A stretch of DNA of 64,000 bases from Streptomyces griseoaurantiacus (lineage in GTDB: Bacteria > Actinomycetota > Actinomycetes > Streptomycetales > Streptomycetaceae): contig BNBP01000025.1 of assembly GCA_014656015.1 (NCBI GenBank), positions 23,493 through 87,492 of the forward strand, given 5' to 3'. Shown here one piece after another: positions 51,022 through 59,453 of this stretch. Within the stretch, counting starts at the first letter, position 1. Every line of letters starts with the position of its first letter. Below the pieces are notes generated by a model that was not told where the DNA came from, made no database searches, and worked only from the letters and a program-made list of their open reading frames with translations. A program made the position numbers and the translations under genes.

Positions 51022-52548
51022 GTGACTTCCCCCGTACCGACGGATCGCGTTCCGCCCCAGCTCAGCGCGGGCCCGCGCCCCGCGCCGGGACCGGCCGCCG
51101 ACGAGGGCCTGGCCCGCCGCCTGCGCGCGCTCGCCTGCACCGCGCCCCTGCACGACCTGGACGCCCGCAAGGCCAACCTCGCCGGTGAGTACTCCGTGTA
51201 CGGGATGGCCGAGGTCGCCCTCGCCGCCATCGACCTGGTCACCCTCCACATGGACTTCGACGCGGGCGCCGACCAGGAGCAGATCGTCTCCCGCCTCCTC
51301 CCGCGCATCGCCGCCCAGGCCCCGCACCGCCCGGCCGCCGAGCACGAACGGGTGGCCCGCTGGGTCCTGGAGAACCTCATCAACGTCGGCAGCGTGGACC
51401 GCGGCTTCCGCGCCGTGTACGGCACCTTCGCCCAGGACGGCACCTATGTGCGCCGGGACTACGACTTCAAGCTCGTCGAGGAGGTCCCCGGCTACGGCGG
51501 GGGCGTCTACCTGCGCACGACCGACGAGGCGGTCAACGTCCTGGTGGGCGCCCTGGACACCGACGTGACCAGCGCCCAGATCGCCGCCGAGGTCAAACTG
51601 GAGGTCCTCGTCAGCCGGGGCCGGCTCGCCGACGCCCAGCTCGCCGCCGAGCAGGCCCGCTACCGCACCGTGCAGTACGCCGAGACGCTGCGCCGGGCCC
51701 TGGAGGCGACGCGGCGCAACGTACGGGCGGTGGACTGGCTCAACGCGGTTCCCGACATGATCGCCGAGGCCCTCGACCACGTCGCCGACCGCTACCGCCA
51801 CGAGAACGCGATCCTGACCAACATCCGCCGCGCGCGCGACGAGTCCGGGGACCCGGAGAACAAGCGGCGCGCCGCCGAGCTCGTCGACATCGTCAAGGAC
51901 TGCATCCGCCGCCACACCCAGCTCCAGTCCCGGCTGCTGGAGGCCGGCCCGCTGTTCCGCGCCGAGCAGGACCGCCAGGCCTTCGCCCCGGCGACCGCGG
52001 CCTCCGGCACGGACCTGTACGGACAGCTGCTCGCCCCGCTGCTGCCGCTGCCGCTGGAGCAGTCCGTCCGCGTCACCGACGCCTTCTTCGCCCGCGGCAC
52101 GGGACTGCGCACCCCCGCCTCGGTGCGCGTCGGGGACCTCGTCGACCTGCTGCTGACACCCCCCGTGGAACGTGAGCACCTCGGCGCCGAGATGCCCGAG
52201 CCCGACCTCATCGCCACCCCCGACGACAGCCGCTTCAGCCAGGAGCAGCTCGCCGCCGCCACGGAACTGCTCGACCTGCCCGCCGACGCGCCCCGCCGGC
52301 TCTCCGGCCTGCTCGCGGAGGCCCGCCGCCGCGACCCCGAACTGCCCTACCTCGTCGCCCTGCTGGCGGTGCACGCGGCCAGCCCCCCGGTCGGCACCGC
52401 CTACCGGCAGGGCGAGGAGAGACTGCTCTTCGCGGTCGACGACGGCACCCAGCTCGACGACCGGGAGTTCGGCGGCGCCGACCTCATCGTCGGCACGGCC
52501 CTGCTGGACGCGGCGGCGATGGCGACGGCCCGCTCGGAGCCCGCGTGA
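51022..52548 (+). CDS. MksF/JetA-like (kleisin-type) subunit of an SMC-like complex
   Basis: A 508-aa mostly helical protein. The N-terminal 130 residues resemble a winged helix followed by long helices (RYRTVQYAETLRRALEATRRNVRAVDW, then NAILTNIRRARDESGDPENKRRAAELVDIVKDCIRRHTQLQSRLLE), and a compact domain closes the C-terminus. No enzyme motif. The three-gene order with a small winged-helix protein and a giant SMC-like ATPase is that of MksF-MksE-MksB and of Wadjet JetA-JetB-JetC. GTG 51022 is probably leaderless. Family assignment is by architecture, not by sequence match. Confidence 0.72.
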   Translation: MTSPVPTDRVPPQLSAGPRPAPGPAADEGLARRLRALACTAPLHDLDARKANLAGEYSVYGMAEVALAAIDLVTLHMDFDAGADQEQIVSRLLPRIAAQAPHRPAAEHERVARWVLENLINVGSVDRGFRAVYGTFAQDGTYVRRDYDFKLVEEVPGYGGGVYLRTTDEAVNVLVGALDTDVTSAQIAAEVKLEVLVSRGRLADAQLAAEQARYRTVQYAETLRRALEATRRNVRAVDWLNAVPDMIAEALDHVADRYRHENAILTNIRRARDESGDPENKRRAAELVDIVKDCIRRHTQLQSRLLEAGPLFRAEQDRQAFAPATAASGTDLYGQLLAPLLPLPLEQSVRVTDAFFARGTGLRTPASVRVGDLVDLLLTPPVEREHLGAEMPEPDLIATPDDSRFSQEQLAAATELLDLPADAPRRLSGLLAEARRRDPELPYLVALLAVHAASPPVGTAYRQGEERLLFAVDDGTQLDDREFGGADLIVGTALLDAAAMATARSEPA

Positions 52549-52684
52549 ACCCGCGAGGGGAGACCCCCGCCGTGCGCACCGCCCGCCCGGCCGCCGCGGT
52601 CCGCCGCCCCGGCACCGCAAGCGCCCGCCCCCGCCCCTCCCGCCTCCCCGCAGCACCCACCCCCCGCACCAAGGAGCCCCGACC

Positions 52685-53575
52685 GTGAGTGAGCCCGTCG
52701 AGTGGAGCGAGCCGGAGGCCGTCGCCGCGCCACCGGCGAGCGCCGGCGTCACGCCCGCCGACGCCGCCGACGCCGCGCGACTCGTCGCCTTCGGACTGCA
52801 GCCCAAACTGCAGCCCGCCCGCGACCAGGAGTACGCCGAACTGCTGCGCCGCCACCGCGAGGACCCGCGGTTCGCCCGGCTCGCCGAGGCCGTGGCCGCC
52901 GGGCTCGGCCTCGTGGTGCTGGAGGTCTCCCCGCGCGCCGGCATGGCCGTGACCGCCGCCGAGGACTCCGTCTTCGCCGTCCGCATGGGCGACTACGCCC
53001 GCCGCACCTCCGCCGACGCGGGCGACCGCTTCCTGCACGGCCTCGCCCACCTCGCCGTCGCCGCCCTCGCCTTCCCCCGCCCCGAGGACCTCGCCGACGA
53101 GGGCTACATCGGCCGCGTCACGGTCAACGGCGTCGACTCCTTCGTCCGCCAGGCCTGCCGCCGCCTGGAGGAACGGGCCGCCGAGCGGGGCGAGAACACC
53201 GACCCGGCCACCGACGCCCCCGGCCTCGAGGCCGCCTGGCGCATCTGGGTGCGCCGCAGCGCCACCGGCGCCACCAAGGACGCCCGCAGACTCGCCGGTT
53301 CCACCACCGGCATCATCGGCAAGGCCGTCGCCTTCCTCACCGACTCCGGCTTCCTGCAGCGCACCGGCGACGACGGCGGCGGCACCTACCGCACCACCGC
53401 CCGCTACCAGCTCCAGGTCCGCGACATGGCCGGCAGCGCCGCCATGGCCGAACTCCTCGAACTCGGCGTCGTCCCGGTCACCGACGGCACACCGACCCTG
53501 CTGCCCGCCGAGGAGAGCGACGACCTGGAACTGGTGGCCGACGCCGGACTGCCCTTCCACTCCCCGCGGGCCTGA
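52685..53575 (+). CDS. MksE/JetB-like (KITE) subunit of an SMC-like complex
   Basis: A 296-aa protein of mixed alpha/beta composition without membrane helices. The stretch LEAAWRIWVRRSATGATKDARRLAGSTTGIIGKAVAFLTDSGFLQ followed by YRTTARYQLQVRDM looks like a winged helix, consistent with KITE proteins that bind the kleisin. GTG 52685 follows AAGGAG. It lies 136 nt after the kleisin-like gene and 73 nt before the SMC-like gene, so one operon is likely. It is longer than typical JetB. Confidence 0.7.
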   Translation: MSEPVEWSEPEAVAAPPASAGVTPADAADAARLVAFGLQPKLQPARDQEYAELLRRHREDPRFARLAEAVAAGLGLVVLEVSPRAGMAVTAAEDSVFAVRMGDYARRTSADAGDRFLHGLAHLAVAALAFPRPEDLADEGYIGRVTVNGVDSFVRQACRRLEERAAERGENTDPATDAPGLEAAWRIWVRRSATGATKDARRLAGSTTGIIGKAVAFLTDSGFLQRTGDDGGGTYRTTARYQLQVRDMAGSAAMAELLELGVVPVTDGTPTLLPAEESDDLELVADAGLPFHSPRA

Positions 53576-53648
53576 CCCGCGTCCACGCCCGCCGGTCCGC
53601 CGAGGACCGCGGCACTCCGATCCGCCGAAGACCGACGAGAGCCAGCCG

Positions 53649-56600
53649 ATGTACGAACTGTCCCGGGTCCGCCTCTACTCCATCGGGCCGGCCGGCGCGC
53701 GCTACGCCGACACCGTGCTGGACCTGCGCGGCGTCGGGGAGCCCGTGCCCGACCCCGCGCCCCAGCAGGCGGAGTTCTTCGAGGAGGAACCGGTCGGCCC
53801 GCCCCGCCGGCCGGCGCCCGCCGGCGTCCTCTTCCTGGAGAACGGCGGCGGCAAGTCCGTCCTGCTGAAGCTGATCTTCTCCGTAATGCTGCCGGGCCAC
53901 CGCAACACCCTGGGCGGCGCCAGCTCCGGCGTGCTGCGCAAGTTCCTGCTCGCCGACGACTGCGGACACGTGGCCCTGGAATGGCAGCACACGCTCACCG
54001 GCGAGTGCGTCGTGGTGGGCAAGGCCAGCGAGTGGCGCGGCCGCCAGGTCTCCAGCGACCCGCGCAAGTTCGCCGAGGCCTGGTACTCCTTCCGGCCCGG
54101 CCCCGGCCTCACCCTGGACAACCTGCCGGTCGCCGAGTCCACCGCCGTCCGGCCCCCCGTCGAGGGCGTCTCCGGCGCCCGCGGCCGGCGGCGCACGATG
54201 AAGGGCTTCCGGGACGCGCTCATGGACGCGGGCAAGGCATACCCGCACCTGGAGGTCCACTGGGAGGAGATCCACGACCGCTGGAACGAACACCTCACCG
54301 ACCTCGGCCTCGACCCCGAACTCTTCCGCTACCAGCGGGAGATGAACGCCGACGAGGGCGAGGCCGCCGGCCTCTTCGCGGTCAAGAAGGACTCCGACTT
54401 CACCGACCTGCTGCTGCGCGCCGTCACCGACACCCGGGACACCGACGGACTCGCCGACCTGGTCAGCGGCTTCGGCAACAAACTGGGCCGGCGCGCCGAA
54501 CTGATCGCCGAACGCGACTTCACCGCCGGGTCGGTGGACCTGCTCGGCCGGATCGTCGAGGCCGCCGAGGCCCGCGCCCGCGCCCGGGACATCCACGCGG
54601 CCGCCGAGCGGCGCACCCGCACCCTCGCCCGGCGGTTGTCCGCGCGGGGCGTACGGGAACGGGCGCGCGCCGCCGACCTCGCCCAGCGCGTCACCGCCGC
54701 CGCCCACGCCGTCACCCACGCCGAGGGCGCCCGCGAACGGGCCGCCCTGGTCGCCGCCGAACTCGCCTACCGGCACGCCTCGCTGGCCCTGGCCGGCGCC
54801 GAGAAGGGGGCGGCCGCCCAGAAACGGGAACTCGCCGACGCCCGCACCCTGCACTCCGCGTGGCAGGCCGCCGAGGTCGTGCTGCGCCACCGTGCCGCCG
54901 CCGACCGCTCCGCCCGCGTGGCCGCCGCCATCCGCGAGGCCGAACGGGACGCGGCACCCGCCCTCGCCGCCCGCGCCAAGGCGGCCGTCGACCTCGTACG
55001 GGCCCTGCGCTCGGCCGCCGGGGAGGCCGAGGCTCTCGCCAACGAGGAGGAGGAGCGCTCGGCCGCCCTTCAGGAGACGGGCGAGGCCGCCCACCGGGAC
55101 GCCACCGCGGCGGCCACCGAGGCACAGCGCGCCCGCAGTGAGGCCGGACACCTGCGCCAGCGGCTCACCGAGGTCGAGCAGGAGACGGCCGAGGCCGTGC
55201 GGGCCGGCTGGCTCGACGACAGCGCGCCCGACGCCGACCCGGCCCGCGCCGCGCTCGCCGCCAGTGACGCCGAGAAGAACGCGGTCGCGGCCTGGGACAC
55301 CGCCCGCGAGGCCGCCCGCAGGGCCACGGACCTGGCCCGCGAGGCCGCCTCGGCCGAGTCCCGCGCCGAACTGACCGCCGCCCGCTCGGCCGACGCGGCC
55401 ACGGCCGCCACCCGCGCCCACGAGGCCGAGCTGAGGCTCGCCGAGTCCCTGGCCATCGAGGAGCGCCTCGCGGAGCTGCTCGGCCTGCCCGGCACCCCGA
55501 CGGCGGCCGCGACCGGCCCGTCCGGGGCGGCACGGGCGGGCGTCCCGGGCCCCAGGACGGGAACCGAGGCCCCGCCCGGCGGCCGGCACGAAAGCGAGGG
55601 CGCCCAGGGCCCCGGGGGCGCCGAGCGCGCCCCCACGGCACTGGGCGACGCCCCCGGCCGCCCCCTCACCCCCGAACAGCTCGACCACTTCGCCGAGGAA
55701 CTGCGGGAACTGCTCGACGAGGCCGTCTCCTCCGCCGAACGGCAGCTCTTCGACCTGCGCACCGCCGCCGCCGACGACGCCCGCATCCTCGGCGCCCTCG
55801 GCGACGGCGGACTGCTGCCGCCCGGCCCCGACGTCCTGGCCACCGTCGAGTTCCTCGGCGAGCACGGCATCCCCGCGCTGCCGGGCTGGCGCTACCTGGC
55901 CCAGGCGGTCGACCCCGCCGACCACGCGCGCGTGCTCGCCGCCCGCCCCGAACTCGTCGACGGCGTCATCATCACCGACCCCGCCTCCCACGCCCGCGCC
56001 CGCGAGACGCTCGGCGAGGCCGCGCTGCTGCCCCGCTCCGCCGTTGCCGTCGGCACCGCCGCCGCCCTGCTCGCCCCGACCCCGGCGCCGGAGGCGGGGG
56101 AGGGCGAGGTGTTCCTCGTCCCGCCGAACCCCGCCATGCACGACGAGCACGCCGCCGACGAGGAACGCCAGGCCCTGCGCGCCCGCGCCACCGGACGCGA
56201 CGAGCAGATCCGGGCGCTCGCCGCCCGGCTCGCCAAGGACCGCGAACTGGCGGCCCGGCTCGCCTCCTGGCGCACCGGCTGCCCCGCCGGCCGCCTCACC
56301 GAACTCGCCGGCGCGGCCGCCGAGGCCCGCGCGTTCGCCGAGGAGGCCGAGGCCGAACTCGCCGAGGCCCGCACCGCCCGCGCCGAGGCCGAGGAGGCCG
56401 CCGCTGAGGCCACCGCCGTGCGCGAGGAACGCCAGGAGAGCGCGCAGCGCGCACGGCGCGCCGCCGACGCGCTCGCCGGACTCGCCTTCCGGCTGCGCGA
56501 ACGCGCCGGCTGGCAGGCGGGCCTGCGCGAACTCGCCGACGTGGCCGTCGAGTCCGAGGCCCGCGCCCAGGCCTGCCTGGACCGCGCTCGCGCCGCCGAC

Positions 56601-58391
56601 GAGGACCGGCGCGCCGCCCAGCGCGCCGCCGACGACGCCCGCCGCACCGCCCGCACCCTGCGCGCCGAACGCGCCGAGATCGCCGGCGCCCCCGAGGACG
56701 TACCGGAGGACGCACAGAAGGACGGGGCCGAGGCCCCGGCCTCCTCGCTCCCCGCGCTGCGCGAGGCCTACCGGGCCGCCTCCCAGCTGTACGAGAAGGT
56801 CGGCGTCGGCGCCGACCTGCGGGCCGAGCAGGCACGGGCCGAGAGCGAGGAGTCCGCCGCCCGCAGGGAACTGGACCGGCTCACCAACAAGGTCCGCACC
56901 CGCGCCGAGCAGCTCCTGGCCGCCCCGGACGGCGCCGACGGGCCCTCCCGCCAGGCCGCCGCCGCCCGCGCCGAAGAACTCGTGCAGCTGCTGGAGACGC
57001 GGATGTCCACCGCCAGCGAGCAGCTCGGCCGGCTGCGCGGCGAGGCCGAACGGCTCGCCCCCGAGGACGGCGAGGCACACACCGCACTGCCCGAGGACCT
57101 CGTTCCCCGCGACGCCGAGCACGCCCAGGCACTCCTGCGCACCGCCACCACCGAACTCGCCGCCCGTACCGGGGAACTGAGCGGCGCGCGGGACACCCAC
57201 GCCGAACTCCTCGAGGCCCACCGGGCCGCCGAGGACGCGGCCGGCGGCTTCGACGAGACCGCCGCGATGCTCCGCGACCTGCTGCGCGAGCACACCACCG
57301 AGGAGGAGCAGGCCGCCCCCGAGCCCTTTCCCGGCACCCTGGAGGAGGCCCGGCAGTCGGCCGTCGAGGCCCGCCGCTCACTGCGCGGCTGCGCCGCCGA
57401 CCTGTCCGCAGCCGAGGGCGCCGTCCGCGAGGCGAGCGACGTCCTCGTCCGGCACGCCAACTCCACCCGGTACGAACAGGTCCGCACCCCGGCCCGGCAG
57501 CAGATCCGCGAACTGCCCGCCGCCGCGCTGCCGGAGCACGCCCGGCGCTGGCAGGAGGCCTTCGCGCCGCGGCTGCGCGTCCTCACCGACGAACTCGCGC
57601 AGCTCGAGCGCAACCGCGACTCCATCGTGGACCGGCTGCGCGGTCTGGTGGAGTCCGCGCTCGCCACCCTGCGCTCCGCGCAGCGCCTGTCCCGGCTGCC
57701 CGAGGGACTCGGCGAATGGTCCGGACAGGAATTCCTCCGCATCCGCTTCGAGGAACCCGACCAGGCCACCCTCACCGAACGGCTGGGCGAGGTCGTCGAC
57801 GAGGCGACCCGCTCCGCCGTCAGGAAGAACGCGGACCTGCGCCGGGACGGCATGTCGCTGCTGCTGCGCGGGGTCGGCGCGGCCCTGCATCCCAAGGGCG
57901 TCGCCGTGGAGATCCTCAAGCCGGACGCGGTGCTGCGCGCCGAGCGCGTGCCCGTCGGGCAGATGGGGGACGTCTTCTCCGGCGGGCAGCTCCTCACCGC
58001 GGCCATCGCCCTCTACTGCACGATGGCCGCCCTGCGCTCCAACGACCGGGGCCGGGACAAGCACCGGCACGCCGGGACGCTGTTCCTCGACAACCCCATC
58101 GGCCGCGCCAACGCCACCTATCTGCTGGAGCTCCAGCGGGCCGTCTCCGACGCGCTCGGCGTGCAACTGCTGTACACCACAGGGCTGTTCGACACGACCG
58201 CGCTTGCCGAGTTCCCTCTGGTGATCCGGCTGCGCAATGACGCCGACCTCAGGGCGGGGCTGAAGTACATCAGCGTCGAGGAGCACCTGCGCCCGGGGCT
58301 GCCCCGGCCCACCGACCCGGACGAGGCGGTCCACAGCGAGATCACGGCCACCCGGATGTTCAGGCGCCCGCAGGAGACCCCTCAGACGTGA
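53649..58391 (+). CDS. giant SMC-like ATPase (MksB/JetC-like)
   Basis: A 1580-aa protein. An N-terminal ATPase head has Walker A ENGGGKS with Lys69. Long coiled coils (about residues 280-600 and 860-1380), rich in Ala, Glu and Arg, flank a Pro/Gly linker (about 616-676) and a globular hinge-like domain (about 710-830, GIPALPGWRYLAQAV). The C-terminal head has the ABC signature FSGGQ at 1443-1447 and Walker B LFLDNPIG with Asp1481. Asn1482 replaces the catalytic Glu of most SMC/ABC ATPases. ATG 53649. A 20-bp terminator follows the stop. Confidence 0.85.
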   Translation: MYELSRVRLYSIGPAGARYADTVLDLRGVGEPVPDPAPQQAEFFEEEPVGPPRRPAPAGVLFLENGGGKSVLLKLIFSVMLPGHRNTLGGASSGVLRKFLLADDCGHVALEWQHTLTGECVVVGKASEWRGRQVSSDPRKFAEAWYSFRPGPGLTLDNLPVAESTAVRPPVEGVSGARGRRRTMKGFRDALMDAGKAYPHLEVHWEEIHDRWNEHLTDLGLDPELFRYQREMNADEGEAAGLFAVKKDSDFTDLLLRAVTDTRDTDGLADLVSGFGNKLGRRAELIAERDFTAGSVDLLGRIVEAAEARARARDIHAAAERRTRTLARRLSARGVRERARAADLAQRVTAAAHAVTHAEGARERAALVAAELAYRHASLALAGAEKGAAAQKRELADARTLHSAWQAAEVVLRHRAAADRSARVAAAIREAERDAAPALAARAKAAVDLVRALRSAAGEAEALANEEEERSAALQETGEAAHRDATAAATEAQRARSEAGHLRQRLTEVEQETAEAVRAGWLDDSAPDADPARAALAASDAEKNAVAAWDTAREAARRATDLAREAASAESRAELTAARSADAATAATRAHEAELRLAESLAIEERLAELLGLPGTPTAAATGPSGAARAGVPGPRTGTEAPPGGRHESEGAQGPGGAERAPTALGDAPGRPLTPEQLDHFAEELRELLDEAVSSAERQLFDLRTAAADDARILGALGDGGLLPPGPDVLATVEFLGEHGIPALPGWRYLAQAVDPADHARVLAARPELVDGVIITDPASHARARETLGEAALLPRSAVAVGTAAALLAPTPAPEAGEGEVFLVPPNPAMHDEHAADEERQALRARATGRDEQIRALAARLAKDRELAARLASWRTGCPAGRLTELAGAAAEARAFAEEAEAELAEARTARAEAEEAAAEATAVREERQESAQRARRAADALAGLAFRLRERAGWQAGLRELADVAVESEARAQACLDRARAADEDRRAAQRAADDARRTARTLRAERAEIAGAPEDVPEDAQKDGAEAPASSLPALREAYRAASQLYEKVGVGADLRAEQARAESEESAARRELDRLTNKVRTRAEQLLAAPDGADGPSRQAAAARAEELVQLLETRMSTASEQLGRLRGEAERLAPEDGEAHTALPEDLVPRDAEHAQALLRTATTELAARTGELSGARDTHAELLEAHRAAEDAAGGFDETAAMLRDLLREHTTEEEQAAPEPFPGTLEEARQSAVEARRSLRGCAADLSAAEGAVREASDVLVRHANSTRYEQVRTPARQQIRELPAAALPEHARRWQEAFAPRLRVLTDELAQLERNRDSIVDRLRGLVESALATLRSAQRLSRLPEGLGEWSGQEFLRIRFEEPDQATLTERLGEVVDEATRSAVRKNADLRRDGMSLLLRGVGAALHPKGVAVEILKPDAVLRAERVPVGQMGDVFSGGQLLTAAIALYCTMAALRSNDRGRDKHRHAGTLFLDNPIGRANATYLLELQRAVSDALGVQLLYTTGLFDTTALAEFPLVIRLRNDADLRAGLKYISVEEHLRPGLPRPTDPDEAVHSEITATRMFRRPQETPQT

Positions 58392-58393
58392 GA

Positions 58394-58436
58394 ACGCCTC
58401 CCCTCTCCCGCGCGGGGCGCGGGGGAGGGGAGGCGT
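58394..58436. terminator. 20-bp hairpin terminator after the SMC-like cluster
   Basis: The arms at 58394-58413 and 58417-58436 pair over 20 bp with one G-U, around a 3-nt loop. It separates the SMC-like gene from the convergent membrane gene. Confidence 0.85.
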
Positions 58437-58446
58437 AGTTCCTCCG

Positions 58447-59001
58447 TCAGGGGTGCGACAACTGCCCCGCACCCCGCCGGCGTATGCGCTCCTGCGCCCG
58501 CGCGGCGGACCGCTCCTGGCGCCGGACCCGGCGCCGCTCGCGCCGCAGCGCCCGGGCCGCCGCGCTCGGCGTGGACACCACGCCGTGGCGCTGGTTCCAC
58601 ACCTGCCGGGTCACCCACACGTCGAGTACGCCCCAGGTCGCCACGATGGTGCTGACCACGCTGCTCAGCACCATCGGGAAGGCCAGCCAGGAGCCGGCCA
58701 GGGTGCACAGGAACGCCGTGACCGCCTGGACCAGCGTCACCGCGATGAGCAGCACCGCCCGCACGGCCGCCGTCCGCACCGGATCCGGCATCCTGCGCCG
58801 CTTGGCCGGCTCCTCGACCCACAGCGGGGCACGGCGCGCGTACGCCTCCCGCTCGCTCTCGTCCTCGTCGTACCCGGACTCCTCGTACGCGAGCTCCTCG
58901 TCTCCGGACTCCGCGTACGCCGACTCCCGTCCGCCCCCGTCGAGACCCGGATGACCGACGGCCCCGCTCGCGGGCGCCTCGCTCCGCTCCGCCGTCCCCA
59001 T
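58447..59001 (-). CDS. two-helix membrane protein with acidic N-terminus
   Basis: A 184-aa protein. Residues 1-80 are acidic and contain repeated AYEESG/AYAESG-like blocks. Two membrane helices follow (AVRAVLLIAVTLVQAVTAFLC and MVLSSVVSTIVATWGVLDVWV), then a strongly basic tail (ALRRERRRVRRQERS). ATG 59001 follows GGGGAGGA. It is convergent with the SMC-like gene. Function unknown. Confidence 0.75.
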   Translation of the reverse strand: MGTAERSEAPASGAVGHPGLDGGGRESAYAESGDEELAYEESGYDEDESEREAYARRAPLWVEEPAKRRRMPDPVRTAAVRAVLLIAVTLVQAVTAFLCTLAGSWLAFPMVLSSVVSTIVATWGVLDVWVTRQVWNQRHGVVSTPSAAARALRRERRRVRRQERSAARAQERIRRRGAGQLSHP

Positions 59002-59453
59002 CAACTTGTCCTCCCCGCTGCCGCCCGGCCGCCCCACGGGCGCCGTCCGACGCCCGTTTCCCAGCTGCTGCCCGGCTTGCACAGATATACGCCGCCTGAG
59101 TACGGCATACGGCGGCTGTCGCCGGTTCCGCCCCCGATTCCCCTGTAGGAACCCGTAGGTATCTGTAGGGGAAGACGATCCGGGTTCCGTGAAGATTCCC
59201 CCGGGCAGGGAAAATCTCGGCCAACTCGCCGGTCGCCGCGCTCCGATGCCCAGGACCCCCGGCCACCGCGGGTGCGTACGCGCATATCCGCGCATGCCCC
59301 CTATCGATGGACAACTCCCCCCGCCGCATTCCCCTTTCGCACCTCGCCCACACCTGTGGAGCGTCGAGTTCCCCCCTCGGCAGTAGTAGGCTCACGCCGT
59401 TTGTTGACGCACATGTGTGCCCCTGATCCGAGAGGGGCCGGCTGGGGGAGGCC
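59002..59453. other. 452-nt region upstream of the conservon
   Basis: GTAGG occurs three times at exactly 10-bp period (59145, 59155, 59165). TAGGCT near 59388-59393 may be the -10 of cvnA, and CACATGTG at 59411 is a short palindrome close to it. TATATC on the minus strand near 59085 may belong to the membrane gene. I see no gene. Confidence 0.5.

Noticed and set aside
53478..57293. A 1271-aa open frame on the minus strand opposite the SMC-like gene
   Set aside because: Its composition (Gly/Arg/Ala-rich, no domain) is that of an antisense shadow in high-GC DNA; the plus strand has Walker and ABC motifs.
58392..59453. A JetD-like nuclease next to the SMC-like cluster
   Set aside because: The next genes are a two-helix membrane protein and the conservon; neither has TOPRIM or DUF2220 features.
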